64,000 nt of DNA from Zavarzinia compransoris (GTDB lineage: Bacteria; Pseudomonadota; Alphaproteobacteria; Zavarziniales; Zavarziniaceae). This document shows, in pieces, positions 42,781-51,349 of this stretch. The DNA lies in assembly GCF_003173055.1 (NCBI RefSeq), contig NZ_QGLF01000004.1:62001-126000 (forward strand), in the 5' to 3' direction. Within the stretch, counting starts at the first letter, position 1. Each line of letters starts with the position of its first letter. Under the pieces are notes generated by a model. It worked only from the letters and a program-made list of their open reading frames with translations, made no database searches and was not told the DNA's origin. The position numbers and the translations under genes are program-made.

Positions 42781-44480
42781 GACCGGCGCTTACCCGCTTG
42801 CTGGCGCTGGCCGACAGGCGCCAGCTCGCCTTCGGCTGTATCCTGGCCGTGGTCACGGTGCTGGCGGGGATCGCCCTGCTCGGCCTGTCCGGCTGGTTCA
42901 TCACCGCGACCGCGCTGGCCGGGCTGGTGCCGGCGACGGCGCTCGCCTTCGATGTCTTCGCGCCGGCGGCGGGGATCCGCCTGCTCGCCCTCGGGCGGAC
43001 CGGGGCGCGTTACGGCGAACGGCTGGTCACCCATGACGCGACGCTGGCGCTGCTCGCCCGCCTGCGCGGGCAGGTGTTCCGCCATTACGCCCAGCCGGGC
43101 GCCGCACGCGAGCTGTTCGCCCGGCCGGCCCGCCTGCTGTTCCGCCTGACCAATGATATCGATGCCCTCGAATCGCTCTACCTGCGCCTGCTGGTGCCCC
43201 TGGCCGCGGCGCTGGGCACGGCGCTGGCGGCCGCCGTCGCCCTGGGCCTGCTCGCGCCCTGGCTCGGCCTCGGGCTTGCGCTGGTGCTGGCGGGGGCGGG
43301 CCTCGGCATTCCCGTGCTGGCGGCGCGGGCGGGGCGGCGTCCGGCCCGGCGCCGGGCCCTGGGGTTGGAGGCGCTGCGGGCGCGCACGGTCGATCTGGTC
43401 GACGGCCAGGCCGATCTGGCCATGGCCGGGCGGCTGGCGGCGGCGCGCGAGGCGGCCCTTGCCGCCGACCGCTATCTCGCCGCAGCGGACGACCGGCTGA
43501 ACCGGATCGAGACCGCGGCCGGCCTCGCCCTCGGCTTGGCCGCGGCGCTGGTCCTGGCCGGCGTGCTGCTCGCCGTCGGCCATCTGGCGGGGCAGGGGGC
43601 GATCGATGCGCCGCTTGCCGCCTTCGCCGTGCTGGTCGCGCTCGCCGTGATGGAACCCTTTGCGGCGCTGCGCCGGGGCGCGGTCGAGATCGGCCGCAGC
43701 CTGCTCGCCCTCGACCGGCTGGGGCCGGCGCTCGACGGAACCGCGCCGGTGCCGCCGCTGCCGGCGCCCGCGGGGGGCGCGGCGCTTCGCCTCGACCGGG
43801 TTTCTCTAACCCATGCGGGTGCCGCAAGTCCGGTATTCGCCGATCTCACGCTGTCCGTCGCACCCGGCGAAATCGTCGCCCTGATCGGGCCGAGCGGGGC
43901 GGGCAAGTCCAGCCTGCTGGCCCTCGTCGCCGGGGAAATCGCGGCTGCGTGGGGCCGGGTGGAGACCCTGCCGGCAGCCCTTCTCACCCAGCAAAGCCAG
44001 GTTTTCCGCGACTCCCTGGCCGGCAACCTGCGCCTTGCCGATCCCGCGGCCGGGGACGGGGACCTGATGGCGGCGCTCGATGCGGCGGGGCTCGGCGACG
44101 ATGTCCGCGCCTTGCCGGCGGGGCTTTCGACCATGCTCGGCGACGGCGGCCTCGGGCTTTCCGGCGGCCAGATGAGACGCCTGGCGCTCGCCCGCTTGAT
44201 CCAGCGCAAGGTCCCGGTCTGGCTGCTCGACGAACCTACGGAGGCGCTGGACGAAGCGACCGCCGCCGATGTGCTGGCCAGGATAGCCCGGCGGGCCCAG
44301 GGGCGGACGGTCGTGATCGCCACCCATCTGCGGCGCGAGGCGGCTTTCGCCGACCGGCTGGTCGAAATCGGTGGCGGTGGTATCCGCCGCCAAGCCCGCA
44401 AGGGCGAGGCGGCGTTCGAGGACATGCTCGCGGGGCTGCGGTCCGCGCGGGCGTCCGGTGTTGCACCCGGCAACGGGTGA
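42762..44480 (+). CDS. cydC: CydC subunit of the CydDC thiol exporter
   Basis: 572 residues. N-terminal membrane domain with [14 protein letters not shown] and [20 protein letters not shown], both characteristic of CydC. C-terminal ATPase with [32 protein letters not shown] and [15 protein letters not shown]. Partner of CydD. Followed after 42 bases by cydA. Confidence 0.9.
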   Translation: MRRRRLRPALTRLLALADRRQLAFGCILAVVTVLAGIALLGLSGWFITATALAGLVPATALAFDVFAPAAGIRLLALGRTGARYGERLVTHDATLALLARLRGQVFRHYAQPGAARELFARPARLLFRLTNDIDALESLYLRLLVPLAAALGTALAAAVALGLLAPWLGLGLALVLAGAGLGIPVLAARAGRRPARRRALGLEALRARTVDLVDGQADLAMAGRLAAAREAALAADRYLAAADDRLNRIETAAGLALGLAAALVLAGVLLAVGHLAGQGAIDAPLAAFAVLVALAVMEPFAALRRGAVEIGRSLLALDRLGPALDGTAPVPPLPAPAGGAALRLDRVSLTHAGAASPVFADLTLSVAPGEIVALIGPSGAGKSSLLALVAGEIAAAWGRVETLPAALLTQQSQVFRDSLAGNLRLADPAAGDGDLMAALDAAGLGDDVRALPAGLSTMLGDGGLGLSGGQMRRLALARLIQRKVPVWLLDEPTEALDEATAADVLARIARRAQGRTVVIATHLRREAAFADRLVEIGGGGIRRQARKGEAAFEDMLAGLRSARASGVAPGNG

Positions 44481-44522
44481 GGTCCAACAGGAGGGCGCCG
44501 GCAGCCGCCGGCGTGAAACGGC

Positions 44523-46097
44523 ATGGAACTGGATATCGTCAGCCTGTCGCGACTGCAGTTCGCGATCACGGCGCTCTACCATTTTCTATTCGTGCCCTTG
44601 ACCCTTGGTCTCTCGATCCTGCTCGCGATCATGGAGACGGTCTATGTCATGACCGGCCGCCCGATCTGGCGGCAGATGACCAAGTTCTGGGGCACGCTGT
44701 TCGGCATCAACTTCGTCCTTGGCGTCGCCACCGGCATCGTCATGGAATTCCAGTTCGGCATGAACTGGAGTTACTACAGCCATTACGTCGGCGACGTCTT
44801 CGGCGCGCCGCTGGCGATCGAGGGCCTGATGGCCTTCTTCCTCGAGGCGACCTTCGTCGGCCTGTTCTTCTTCGGCTGGGACAAGATGTCCAGGGTCGGG
44901 CACCTCGTCGCCACCTGGGCGGTGGCGCTCGGCTCGAATTTCTCGGCCCTGTGGATCCTGATCGCCAACGGCTGGATGCAGAACCCGATCGGTGCCCGCT
45001 TCAACCCCCAGACCATGCGCATGGAGGTGGAGAATTTCTTCGACGTGGTGTTCAACCCCGTGGCCCAGGCGAAATTCGTCCATACGGTCTCGGCCGGTTA
45101 CACCACGGCGGCGATCTTCGTCCTCGGCGTCTCGGCCTGGTATGCGCTGAAGGGCCGCCATCTTGAGATCGCCAAGCGCTCGATGACGGTCGCCGCCTCC
45201 TTCGGCCTCGCTGCCTCGCTCTCGGTCGTCGTCCTTGGCGATGAAAGCGGCTATCTCGCCAACGAGCACCAGAAGATGAAGCTCGCGGCCATAGAGGGCA
45301 TGTGGGAGACCCAGCCGGCGCCCGCCGACTTCACCCTGATCGGCTTCCCCGACCAGGAGGCGCGGGAGACCCATTTCGCGGTCCATATCCCCGCCGTCAT
45401 GGGCCTGATCGCCACCCGCTCGCTGACCGAGGAATTGCCCGGCATCAAGGATCTGGTCGAAAGCGCCAAGGGCCGCATCGCCGAGGGTATCATCGCCTAT
45501 GACGCCCTGCAGCAGATCCGCGCCGCCGGCGGCAAGGGTGTCGCGCCCGAAGTGACCGCCGCCTTCGAGAACAACGGCGCCTCGCTCGGTTATGCCCTGC
45601 TGCTCAAGCGTTACACCGACGATCCGCGCACGGCGACGCCGGAACAGATCGACAAGGCGGCCTGGGACACGGTGCCCGAGGTCCTGCCCCTGTTCTGGGC
45701 CTTCCGCATCATGGTCGGCCTCGGTTTCTTCTTCATCATCCTGACCGGAACCTTCTTCGTCCTCTCGGCCCGGCGCCGCCTGACCGAGCGGCCCTGGCTG
45801 CTGAAGCTCGCGGTGCTGGCGATCCCGCTGCCCTGGATCGCGGCGGAACTCGGCTGGGTGGTCGCGGAATTCGGCCGCCAGCCCTGGATCATCGAAGGCG
45901 TGCTGCCCACGGCGGCGGCGGTGTCGAACCTCGGCGCAGGCACGCTGCTGCTCACCATCGTCGGCTTCGTCGCCATCTATACCGTGCTGATCGTCATCGA
46001 GATGGGCTTGATGCTGAAGGCCATCCGCAAGGGGCCCGAACCGGACGAGGCGCCGGAAGCCCGTCTGATCTCGCCCGCCATCGTGCCCGGGGAGTAA
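44523..46097 (+). CDS. cydA: Cytochrome bd ubiquinol oxidase subunit I
   Basis: Haem-bearing subunit of the high-affinity, sulfide- and cyanide-resistant quinol oxidase, 524 residues with about nine helices. Starts with LSRLQFAITALYHFLFVPLT, including the haem-ligand histidine. Then GIVMEFQFGMNWSYYSHYVG, EGLMAFFLEATFVGLFFFGW, FVHTVSAGYTTAAIFVLG, and ELGWVVAEFGRQPWIIEGVL. The stretch between residues about 250 and 385 is long, indicating the long-Q-loop (E. coli-like) subfamily. Confidence 0.95.
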   Translation: MELDIVSLSRLQFAITALYHFLFVPLTLGLSILLAIMETVYVMTGRPIWRQMTKFWGTLFGINFVLGVATGIVMEFQFGMNWSYYSHYVGDVFGAPLAIEGLMAFFLEATFVGLFFFGWDKMSRVGHLVATWAVALGSNFSALWILIANGWMQNPIGARFNPQTMRMEVENFFDVVFNPVAQAKFVHTVSAGYTTAAIFVLGVSAWYALKGRHLEIAKRSMTVAASFGLAASLSVVVLGDESGYLANEHQKMKLAAIEGMWETQPAPADFTLIGFPDQEARETHFAVHIPAVMGLIATRSLTEELPGIKDLVESAKGRIAEGIIAYDALQQIRAAGGKGVAPEVTAAFENNGASLGYALLLKRYTDDPRTATPEQIDKAAWDTVPEVLPLFWAFRIMVGLGFFFIILTGTFFVLSARRRLTERPWLLKLAVLAIPLPWIAAELGWVVAEFGRQPWIIEGVLPTAAAVSNLGAGTLLLTIVGFVAIYTVLIVIEMGLMLKAIRKGPEPDEAPEARLISPAIVPGE

Positions 46098-46102
46098 CCG
46101 AC

Positions 46103-47257
46103 ATGATCCTTCATCAACTGATCGACTACGAAACGCTCCGCCTGATCTGGTGGCTGCTGCTCGGGATCCTGCTGATCGGCTTCGCCGCCACCGACGGCTT
46201 CGACCTTGGCGTCGGCGCCCTGCTGCCCTTCGTCGGCAAGGGCGACCTGGAGCGGCGCATCGTCATCAACACCGTCGGGCCCGTGTGGGAAGGCAACCAG
46301 GTGTGGCTGATCCTCGGCGGCGGCGCCATTTTCGCCGCCTGGCCGCAGCTCTACGCCGTGTCCTTCTCGGGCTTCTATCTGGCCATGTTCGCGATCCTCG
46401 CCGCGCTGATCCTGCGCCCGGTCGGCTTCAAGTACCGCAGCAAGCGGGACAGCGCCGCCTGGCGCAGCGGTTGGGACTGGGCCCTGTTCGTCGGCGGCTT
46501 CGTGCCGGCGCTGATCTTCGGCGTCGCCGTCGGCAATGTGCTCCAGGGGGTTCCGTTCCGGCTCGAGGACGATCTCCGCATCGTCTACGAGGGGACGTTC
46601 TTCGCCCTGCTCAACCCCTATGCCCTGCTGTGCGGCCTGCTCTCGGTCGCCATGCTGGTCACCCATGGCGCCGCCTGGCTGATGCTGAAGACGAGCGGTG
46701 CCGTGCAGGAACGGGCCCGGCGCTTCGGCCAGGGCGCATCCTTCGCCAGCGTCGTGCTGTTCGCGCTCGGCGGCGTCGCGCTCTATTTCATGGTCGACGG
46801 CTATGTGATCACCAGCGTGCAGGACGGGGCGGGGCCGTCCAATCCCCTGTCGAAGACGGTCAGCGTCGTCGCCGGGGCGTGGTTCGCCAATTACGGCGCT
46901 CATCCCTGGATGTTGATCGCGCCGGTGCTGGGGCTTCTCGGCGCCTTCCTCGCCTTCGTCGGCTTCGGGGCGCGCAAGGAAGGCCTGACCCTGCTGGCCA
47001 GCAAGCTGTCGATCTTCGGGATCATCTCGACCGTCGGCCTGTCGATGTTCCCCTTCATCCTGCCGTCCTCGATCGATCCGCGCGCCAGCCTGACGGTGTT
47101 CGATTCCTCGTCGAGCCACCTCACGCTGTTCATCATGCTCGGCGTCGTCGTCATCTTCCTGCCGATCGTGCTGGCCTATACCGCCTGGGTCTACAAGATC
47201 CTGTGGGGCAAGGTCGAAGCCGCCGACATCACCCGCAAGGGCGGTCACGCCTACTGA
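46103..47257 (+). CDS. cydB: Cytochrome bd ubiquinol oxidase subunit II
   Basis: 384 residues, about eight to nine hydrophobic helices. Typical segments: IWWLLLGILLIGFAATDGFD, LGVGALLPFVGK, NTVGPVWEGNQVWLILGGGA and FPFILPSSIDPRASLTVFDS. Five bases after cydA and 15 before cydX. Completes the oxidase with CydA and CydX. Confidence 0.95.
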   Translation: MILHQLIDYETLRLIWWLLLGILLIGFAATDGFDLGVGALLPFVGKGDLERRIVINTVGPVWEGNQVWLILGGGAIFAAWPQLYAVSFSGFYLAMFAILAALILRPVGFKYRSKRDSAAWRSGWDWALFVGGFVPALIFGVAVGNVLQGVPFRLEDDLRIVYEGTFFALLNPYALLCGLLSVAMLVTHGAAWLMLKTSGAVQERARRFGQGASFASVVLFALGGVALYFMVDGYVITSVQDGAGPSNPLSKTVSVVAGAWFANYGAHPWMLIAPVLGLLGAFLAFVGFGARKEGLTLLASKLSIFGIISTVGLSMFPFILPSSIDPRASLTVFDSSSSHLTLFIMLGVVVIFLPIVLAYTAWVYKILWGKVEAADITRKGGHAY

Positions 47258-47272
47258 CAAGGAGAAAGACAG

Positions 47273-47392
47273 ATGTGGTATTTCGCCTGGTTGCTCGGCC
47301 TGCCGCTGGCCGCCGCCTTCGCCGTCCTCAACGCCATGTGGTACGAACTGATGGATGACGAGGCCGCCCGGAAGAAACTGGCCGGGAAATAA
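47273..47392 (+). CDS. cydX: Cytochrome bd small subunit CydX
   Basis: 39-residue single-helix protein: MWYFAWLLGLPLAAAFAVLN, then AMWYELMDDEAARKKLAGK. The MWYFAWxLG opening and the Glu/Asp-rich end are diagnostic of CydX/YbgT, which stabilises the haems of cytochrome bd. AGGAGA lies 7 bases before the ATG. It is too short for usual gene calling but certain from context. Confidence 0.93.
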   Translation: MWYFAWLLGLPLAAAFAVLNAMWYELMDDEAARKKLAGK

Positions 47393-47401
47393 GCAAGCGC
47401 A

Positions 47402-47436
47402 AAGAAAAAGGGCGCCGGCGGTTACCGCCGGCGCCC
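47402..47436. terminator. Bidirectional terminator between cydX and the CoA-transferase gene
   Basis: Perfect 12-base inverted repeat GGGCGCCGGCGG/CCGCCGGCGCCC (47410-47421, 47425-47436) with loop TTA. On the minus strand it is followed by CTTTTTCTTT, a good T-tract for the convergent CoA-transferase gene. On the plus strand TTGTCGT follows, weaker but adequate for cydX. Confidence 0.8.
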
Positions 47437-47453
47437 TTGTCGTGTCCGGCCTC

Positions 47454-48950
47454 TCAGAAGGCCGCCTTCATCGTGCCCCGGTCGCGATAGGCGAGGTGCC
47501 AGGCGAAGGCCCGTTCCAGCACATGGGGCGTGTGCCCGCCGCGGGCCTTCGCCTCGTCGAAATAGGCTTGCAGGGCCGGGCGGTAATCCGGGTGGGTGCA
47601 ATGGTCGATGATCGCTTGCGCCCGCTCGCGCGGGGCGAGGCCGCGCAGGTCGGCAAGGCCCTGCTCGGTCACGATCAGGTCGACGTCGTGCTCGCAATGG
47701 TCGACATGGGTGACGAAGGGCACGATCGACGAAATGGCGCCCGCCTTCGCCACCGACTTGGTGACGAAGATCGAGAGATAGGCATTGCGCGCGAAATCGC
47801 CCGAGCCGCCGATGCCGTTCATCATGTGGGTGGCATTCACATGGGTCGAATTCACGTTGCCGTAGAGATCGACCTCGAGCGCCGTGTTGATGGCGATGAT
47901 GCCGAGGCGGCGGATCACCTCCGGATGATTGGAGATCTCCTGCGGGCGCAGCACCAGCCGGTCGCGATAGGTGGCGAAGGCGGGCAGGACCCGGGCCTCC
48001 ATCTCCTTGGACAGGGTCATGGAGGCGCCGGATGCGAACAGCATCTTGCCGGCGTCGAGCAATTGGAAGGTGCTGTCCTGCAACACCTCGGAATACATCG
48101 TCAGGTCCTTGAACGGGCTGTCGATGAAGCCGTGCAGCACCGCATTGGCGATGGTGCCGATGCCCGCCTGAAGGGGCTGGAGGTTATAGCCGAGGCGGCC
48201 CTTCGCCACCTCGCCCTCGAAGAAGCGGATCAGGTGGCCGGCGATCGCCTGCGTCTCGGCGTCCGGCGGCAGGATGTTCGAGGAACTGTCCTTCTTGCCG
48301 GTCAGCACGATCGCCGCGATCTTTTCCGGCGGGATCGGGATATAGGGCGTGCCATGGCGGTCGTCCGGCTTCAGCACCGGGATCGGCTCGCGGTGCGGGC
48401 GGCGCGTCGGGATATAGACGTCGTGCACCCCTTCGAGCGCCAGGGTCTGGTTCACGTTGATCTCGACGATCACCTGTTTCGCCAGGATGGCGAAGGTCGC
48501 CGAATTGCCGACCGAAGTGGTCGGGACGATGCCGCCGTCCTCGGTGATGGCGATCGCTTCGACGATGGCGTAATCGATCGGGCCCAACTGGTTCGAGCGC
48601 AGCATTTCCACCGTTTCCGACAGGTGCTGGTCGATAAACATGACCTCGCCCGCATTGATCGCCTTCCGCATCGCCGGATCGGACTGGAAGGGCAGGCGGC
48701 GCGACAGGAGATGGGCTTCGGCGAAGGTCTTGTCCAGGTCGTTGCCGAGGGAGGCGCCGGTCATCAGGGTGATCTTCATCGGCTGGCGCTTGGCCCGCTC
48801 GGCCAGCGCCAGCGGCACCGCCTTGGCCTCGCCCGCGCGGGTGAAGCCGCTCATGCCGATGATCATGCCGTCTTCGATCAGGGCGGCGGCCTCGTCGGCC
48901 GAGACCACCCTGTCGTGCAGGCTGTGCAATCTGATACGTTCTGACAACAT
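47454..48950 (-). CDS. Acetyl-CoA hydrolase/succinate CoA-transferase
   Basis: 498 residues, family I CoA-transferase that exchanges CoA between acetate, succinate or propionate. Visible: GMSGFTRAGEAKAVPLALAE, MTGASLGNDLDKTF, then the catalytic-glutamate region VEINVNQTLALEGVHDVY and the CoA-loop GIGTIANAVLHGF, ending with GSGDFARNAYLSIF and VTEQGLADLRGLAPRERAQ. Succinate:acetate transferase (SCACT) is the most likely activity; the motifs do not fully exclude a hydrolase. Start at MLSERIRLH with GGAG upstream. Single gene, divergent from the amidohydrolase. Confidence 0.88.
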   Translation of the reverse strand: MLSERIRLHSLHDRVVSADEAAALIEDGMIIGMSGFTRAGEAKAVPLALAERAKRQPMKITLMTGASLGNDLDKTFAEAHLLSRRLPFQSDPAMRKAINAGEVMFIDQHLSETVEMLRSNQLGPIDYAIVEAIAITEDGGIVPTTSVGNSATFAILAKQVIVEINVNQTLALEGVHDVYIPTRRPHREPIPVLKPDDRHGTPYIPIPPEKIAAIVLTGKKDSSSNILPPDAETQAIAGHLIRFFEGEVAKGRLGYNLQPLQAGIGTIANAVLHGFIDSPFKDLTMYSEVLQDSTFQLLDAGKMLFASGASMTLSKEMEARVLPAFATYRDRLVLRPQEISNHPEVIRRLGIIAINTALEVDLYGNVNSTHVNATHMMNGIGGSGDFARNAYLSIFVTKSVAKAGAISSIVPFVTHVDHCEHDVDLIVTEQGLADLRGLAPRERAQAIIDHCTHPDYRPALQAYFDEAKARGGHTPHVLERAFAWHLAYRDRGTMKAAF

Positions 48951-49081
48951 GACCGACTCCGCCAGCTCGTCCCTAATGGATTGCCGATAGATAGACCGCT
49001 TCGCGGGTCGCTGTGTCCTTGCGCTTTCGCATGGCCAAGGTGCATTGGTGCATGAATTAGACCAAAGTCTAGAGGGGTCCG

Positions 49082-50437
49082 ATGCCGAAAACCCTGCTCC
49101 TTCGCCATGCCGACAGGCTCGTGACCATGGACGGGGCACGCCGGGAAATCCCGGACGGCGGCCTCTACGCCGAGGGTAACCGCATCGTCGCCGTCGGCCC
49201 GACCGCCGACCTGCCGGCGACCGCGGACGAGGTGATCGAGGCGCGGGGCCAGATCGTCATCCCCGGCCTCGTCAACACCCATCACCACATGTACCAGAGC
49301 CTGACCCGGGTCGTCCCGGCGGCGCAGGACGGCGAATTGTTCACCTGGCTGACCAGCCTCTATCCGCTCTGGGCCCGGCTGACGCCGGCGATGATCGGCG
49401 TCTCGACCAAGGTCGCCATGGCCGAACTGCTGCTGTCCGGCTGCACCACCACCAGCGACCACCTCTACATCTACCCGAACGGCTGCCGGCTGGACCATTC
49501 TATCGAGGCGGCGGGCGAGATCGGCATGCGTTTCCACGCCTGCCGCGGCGCGATGAGCGTCGGCGCCTCGAAGGGCGGCCTGCCGCCCGACAGCGTGGTC
49601 GAGGCGGAAGGGGCGATCCTGGCCGACGCCCGGCGCCTGATCGAGACCTATCACGACCCGGAACCCCTGGCGATGCAGCGGGTCGCGGTCGCGCCCTGCT
49701 CGCCCTTCACGGTCAGCCGCGACCTGATGCGCGAGGCGGCGGCGCTGGCCCGCGCCTATGGCGTGTCCCTGCACACCCATCTGGCCGAAAACGCCAGCGA
49801 CATCGCCTACAGCCGGGAGAAATTCGGCATGACGCCGGCCGAATATGTCGAGGACCTGGGCTGGACCGGGCGCGACGTCTGGCATGCCCATTGCGTGCAA
49901 TTGGACGAGGCGGGGATCGACCTCTTCGCCCGCACGGGCACCGGCGTCGCCCATTGCCCCTGTTCCAACATGCGCCTCGGCTCCGGTATCGCGCCGGTCC
50001 GGCGCATGCGCGACCGCGGGGTGCCGGTGGCGCTGGGCGTCGACGGTTCCGCCTCCAACGACGGCGGCCATATGCTGGGCGAGGTGCGGCAGGCCCTGCT
50101 GCTGGCCCGGGTCGGCTTCGGCCCCGCCGCCATGACCGCGCGGGATGCCCTGGAAATCGCGACCATCGGCGGCGCGCGGGTGCTGAACCGGGACGACATC
50201 GGTTCCCTGGAAGCGGGCAAGGCGGCGGATTTCGCCGCCTTTTCCCTGTCGGGCGTCGGCTTTGCCGGGGCCCTGCACGATCCGGTCGCGGCCCTCGTCT
50301 TCTGTGCCCCGGCCAGTGCCGCGCTCACCGTGGTCGACGGCCGGGTCGTGGTGCGCGACGGGCAGCTGGCCACCATCGACCTGCCGGTGACGATCGAGCG
50401 GCACAACAGGCTGGCGGCGCAACTCGCCGCCGGCTGA
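49082..50437 (+). CDS. 8-oxoguanine deaminase-like amidohydrolase
   Basis: 451 residues, metal-dependent deaminase of the TrzN/8-oxoguanine deaminase group. Metal ligands: NTHHHMYQSLTRVVPAAQDG near residue 65, SLHTHLAENASD, DVWHAHCVQLDEAGI and LGVDGSASNDGGHM. The cysteine-bearing GCTTTSDHLYIYPNG is typical of 8-oxoguanine deaminase, which gives urate. No other purine gene is adjacent, so substrate is a family-based inference. Transcribed alone on the plus strand; the 131 bases before it hold no element I can name. Confidence 0.82.
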   Translation: MPKTLLLRHADRLVTMDGARREIPDGGLYAEGNRIVAVGPTADLPATADEVIEARGQIVIPGLVNTHHHMYQSLTRVVPAAQDGELFTWLTSLYPLWARLTPAMIGVSTKVAMAELLLSGCTTTSDHLYIYPNGCRLDHSIEAAGEIGMRFHACRGAMSVGASKGGLPPDSVVEAEGAILADARRLIETYHDPEPLAMQRVAVAPCSPFTVSRDLMREAAALARAYGVSLHTHLAENASDIAYSREKFGMTPAEYVEDLGWTGRDVWHAHCVQLDEAGIDLFARTGTGVAHCPCSNMRLGSGIAPVRRMRDRGVPVALGVDGSASNDGGHMLGEVRQALLLARVGFGPAAMTARDALEIATIGGARVLNRDDIGSLEAGKAADFAAFSLSGVGFAGALHDPVAALVFCAPASAALTVVDGRVVVRDGQLATIDLPVTIERHNRLAAQLAAG

Positions 50438-50443
50438 GCGCGG

Positions 50444-51337
50444 TCAGGCGGCGGCGGTCTTCCGTCTCGTCGCCGGCGAGCGCGCCAGGTAATCGAGGGC
50501 GATCTCCGTATCCGCCTCGTGTTCCGGGTTGTAGCCGGGGGTGAGGAAGCGCCAGCTCGCCCCGATCAGGCTCCGCGCCGAGGGGATGATGTTCCGGGCC
50601 GAGGCCTTGCGCCATTCCGTGAAGAAGCCCGGCACCTTGGCGATCGTCGGGTCCTGGCTCATCAGGTAGCGGGTGGATTCGACCCAGTACCAGGTGAGGA
50701 AGGGCAGGATGAAGCCGAGCACCAGCACGCGGTGGGCGATCGGCGCCCCGGTCATGTCCTTATAGAGATCGAAGGCGACCGCGCGGTGCTCCACTTCCTC
50801 CGCCCCGTGCCAGCGCAGCAGGTCGAGCATGGTGGCGTCGGGCTCCAGCTTGTCGAGTTCCTGGTTCTCCAGGATGAAACGGCCGAGGATACAGGTGAAA
50901 TGCTCGCCCGCGGCGATGATGCCGACGCGCGTGTCCAGCCACCATTTGCCGAGCCCGAGGCGCTTCACCGGGATCAGGCCGAAGATCCGTTCCGGATCCC
51001 CGACCAGTCGATCGACGATGCGCTGGGTACGGGCGACGCCGGGCGCGATATTCATGCCGAACTTCAGGAAATGCTCGGCCAGGGGCTTGTGGGCGCCGCC
51101 GTGGATCGCCTCCTGGCGCATGAAGGCGATGACGTCCTCGCGCAGCTTGTCGTCGGTGACGTGGGGCAGCGCTTCCTTGTACACCTGGCAGAACCAGGCC
51201 TCGACGATGGGCAGCAGGATATGGGTCGAGTTGGCGAGATGGGAGACGAAGGGCTCGCCCTTGATCCATTGCGGCGGCGTGCCCTTCCAGTCGAAACTCA
51301 CCTTGCGCGGGACGATCTTGTACGGGGTCATGGCCAT
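50444..51337 (-). CDS. Metal-dependent hydrolase, PF10118 family
   Basis: 297 residues. Contains RKVSFDWKGTPPQWIKGEP, FMRQEAIHGGAHKPLAEHFL and LLRWHGAEEVEHRAVAFDLY, a ferritin-like E-x-x-H pattern that marks PF10118 (predicted metal-dependent hydrolase or di-iron protein). Catalytic role unproven. Last gene of a four-gene operon with a hydrolase-SDR fusion, an M24 enzyme and an SRPBCC protein, and 12 bases after that fusion gene. Convergent with the deaminase gene, 6 bases apart. Confidence 0.82.
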   Translation of the reverse strand: MAMTPYKIVPRKVSFDWKGTPPQWIKGEPFVSHLANSTHILLPIVEAWFCQVYKEALPHVTDDKLREDVIAFMRQEAIHGGAHKPLAEHFLKFGMNIAPGVARTQRIVDRLVGDPERIFGLIPVKRLGLGKWWLDTRVGIIAAGEHFTCILGRFILENQELDKLEPDATMLDLLRWHGAEEVEHRAVAFDLYKDMTGAPIAHRVLVLGFILPFLTWYWVESTRYLMSQDPTIAKVPGFFTEWRKASARNIIPSARSLIGASWRFLTPGYNPEHEADTEIALDYLARSPATRRKTAAA

Positions 51338-51349
51338 GATCCTTCGCGG

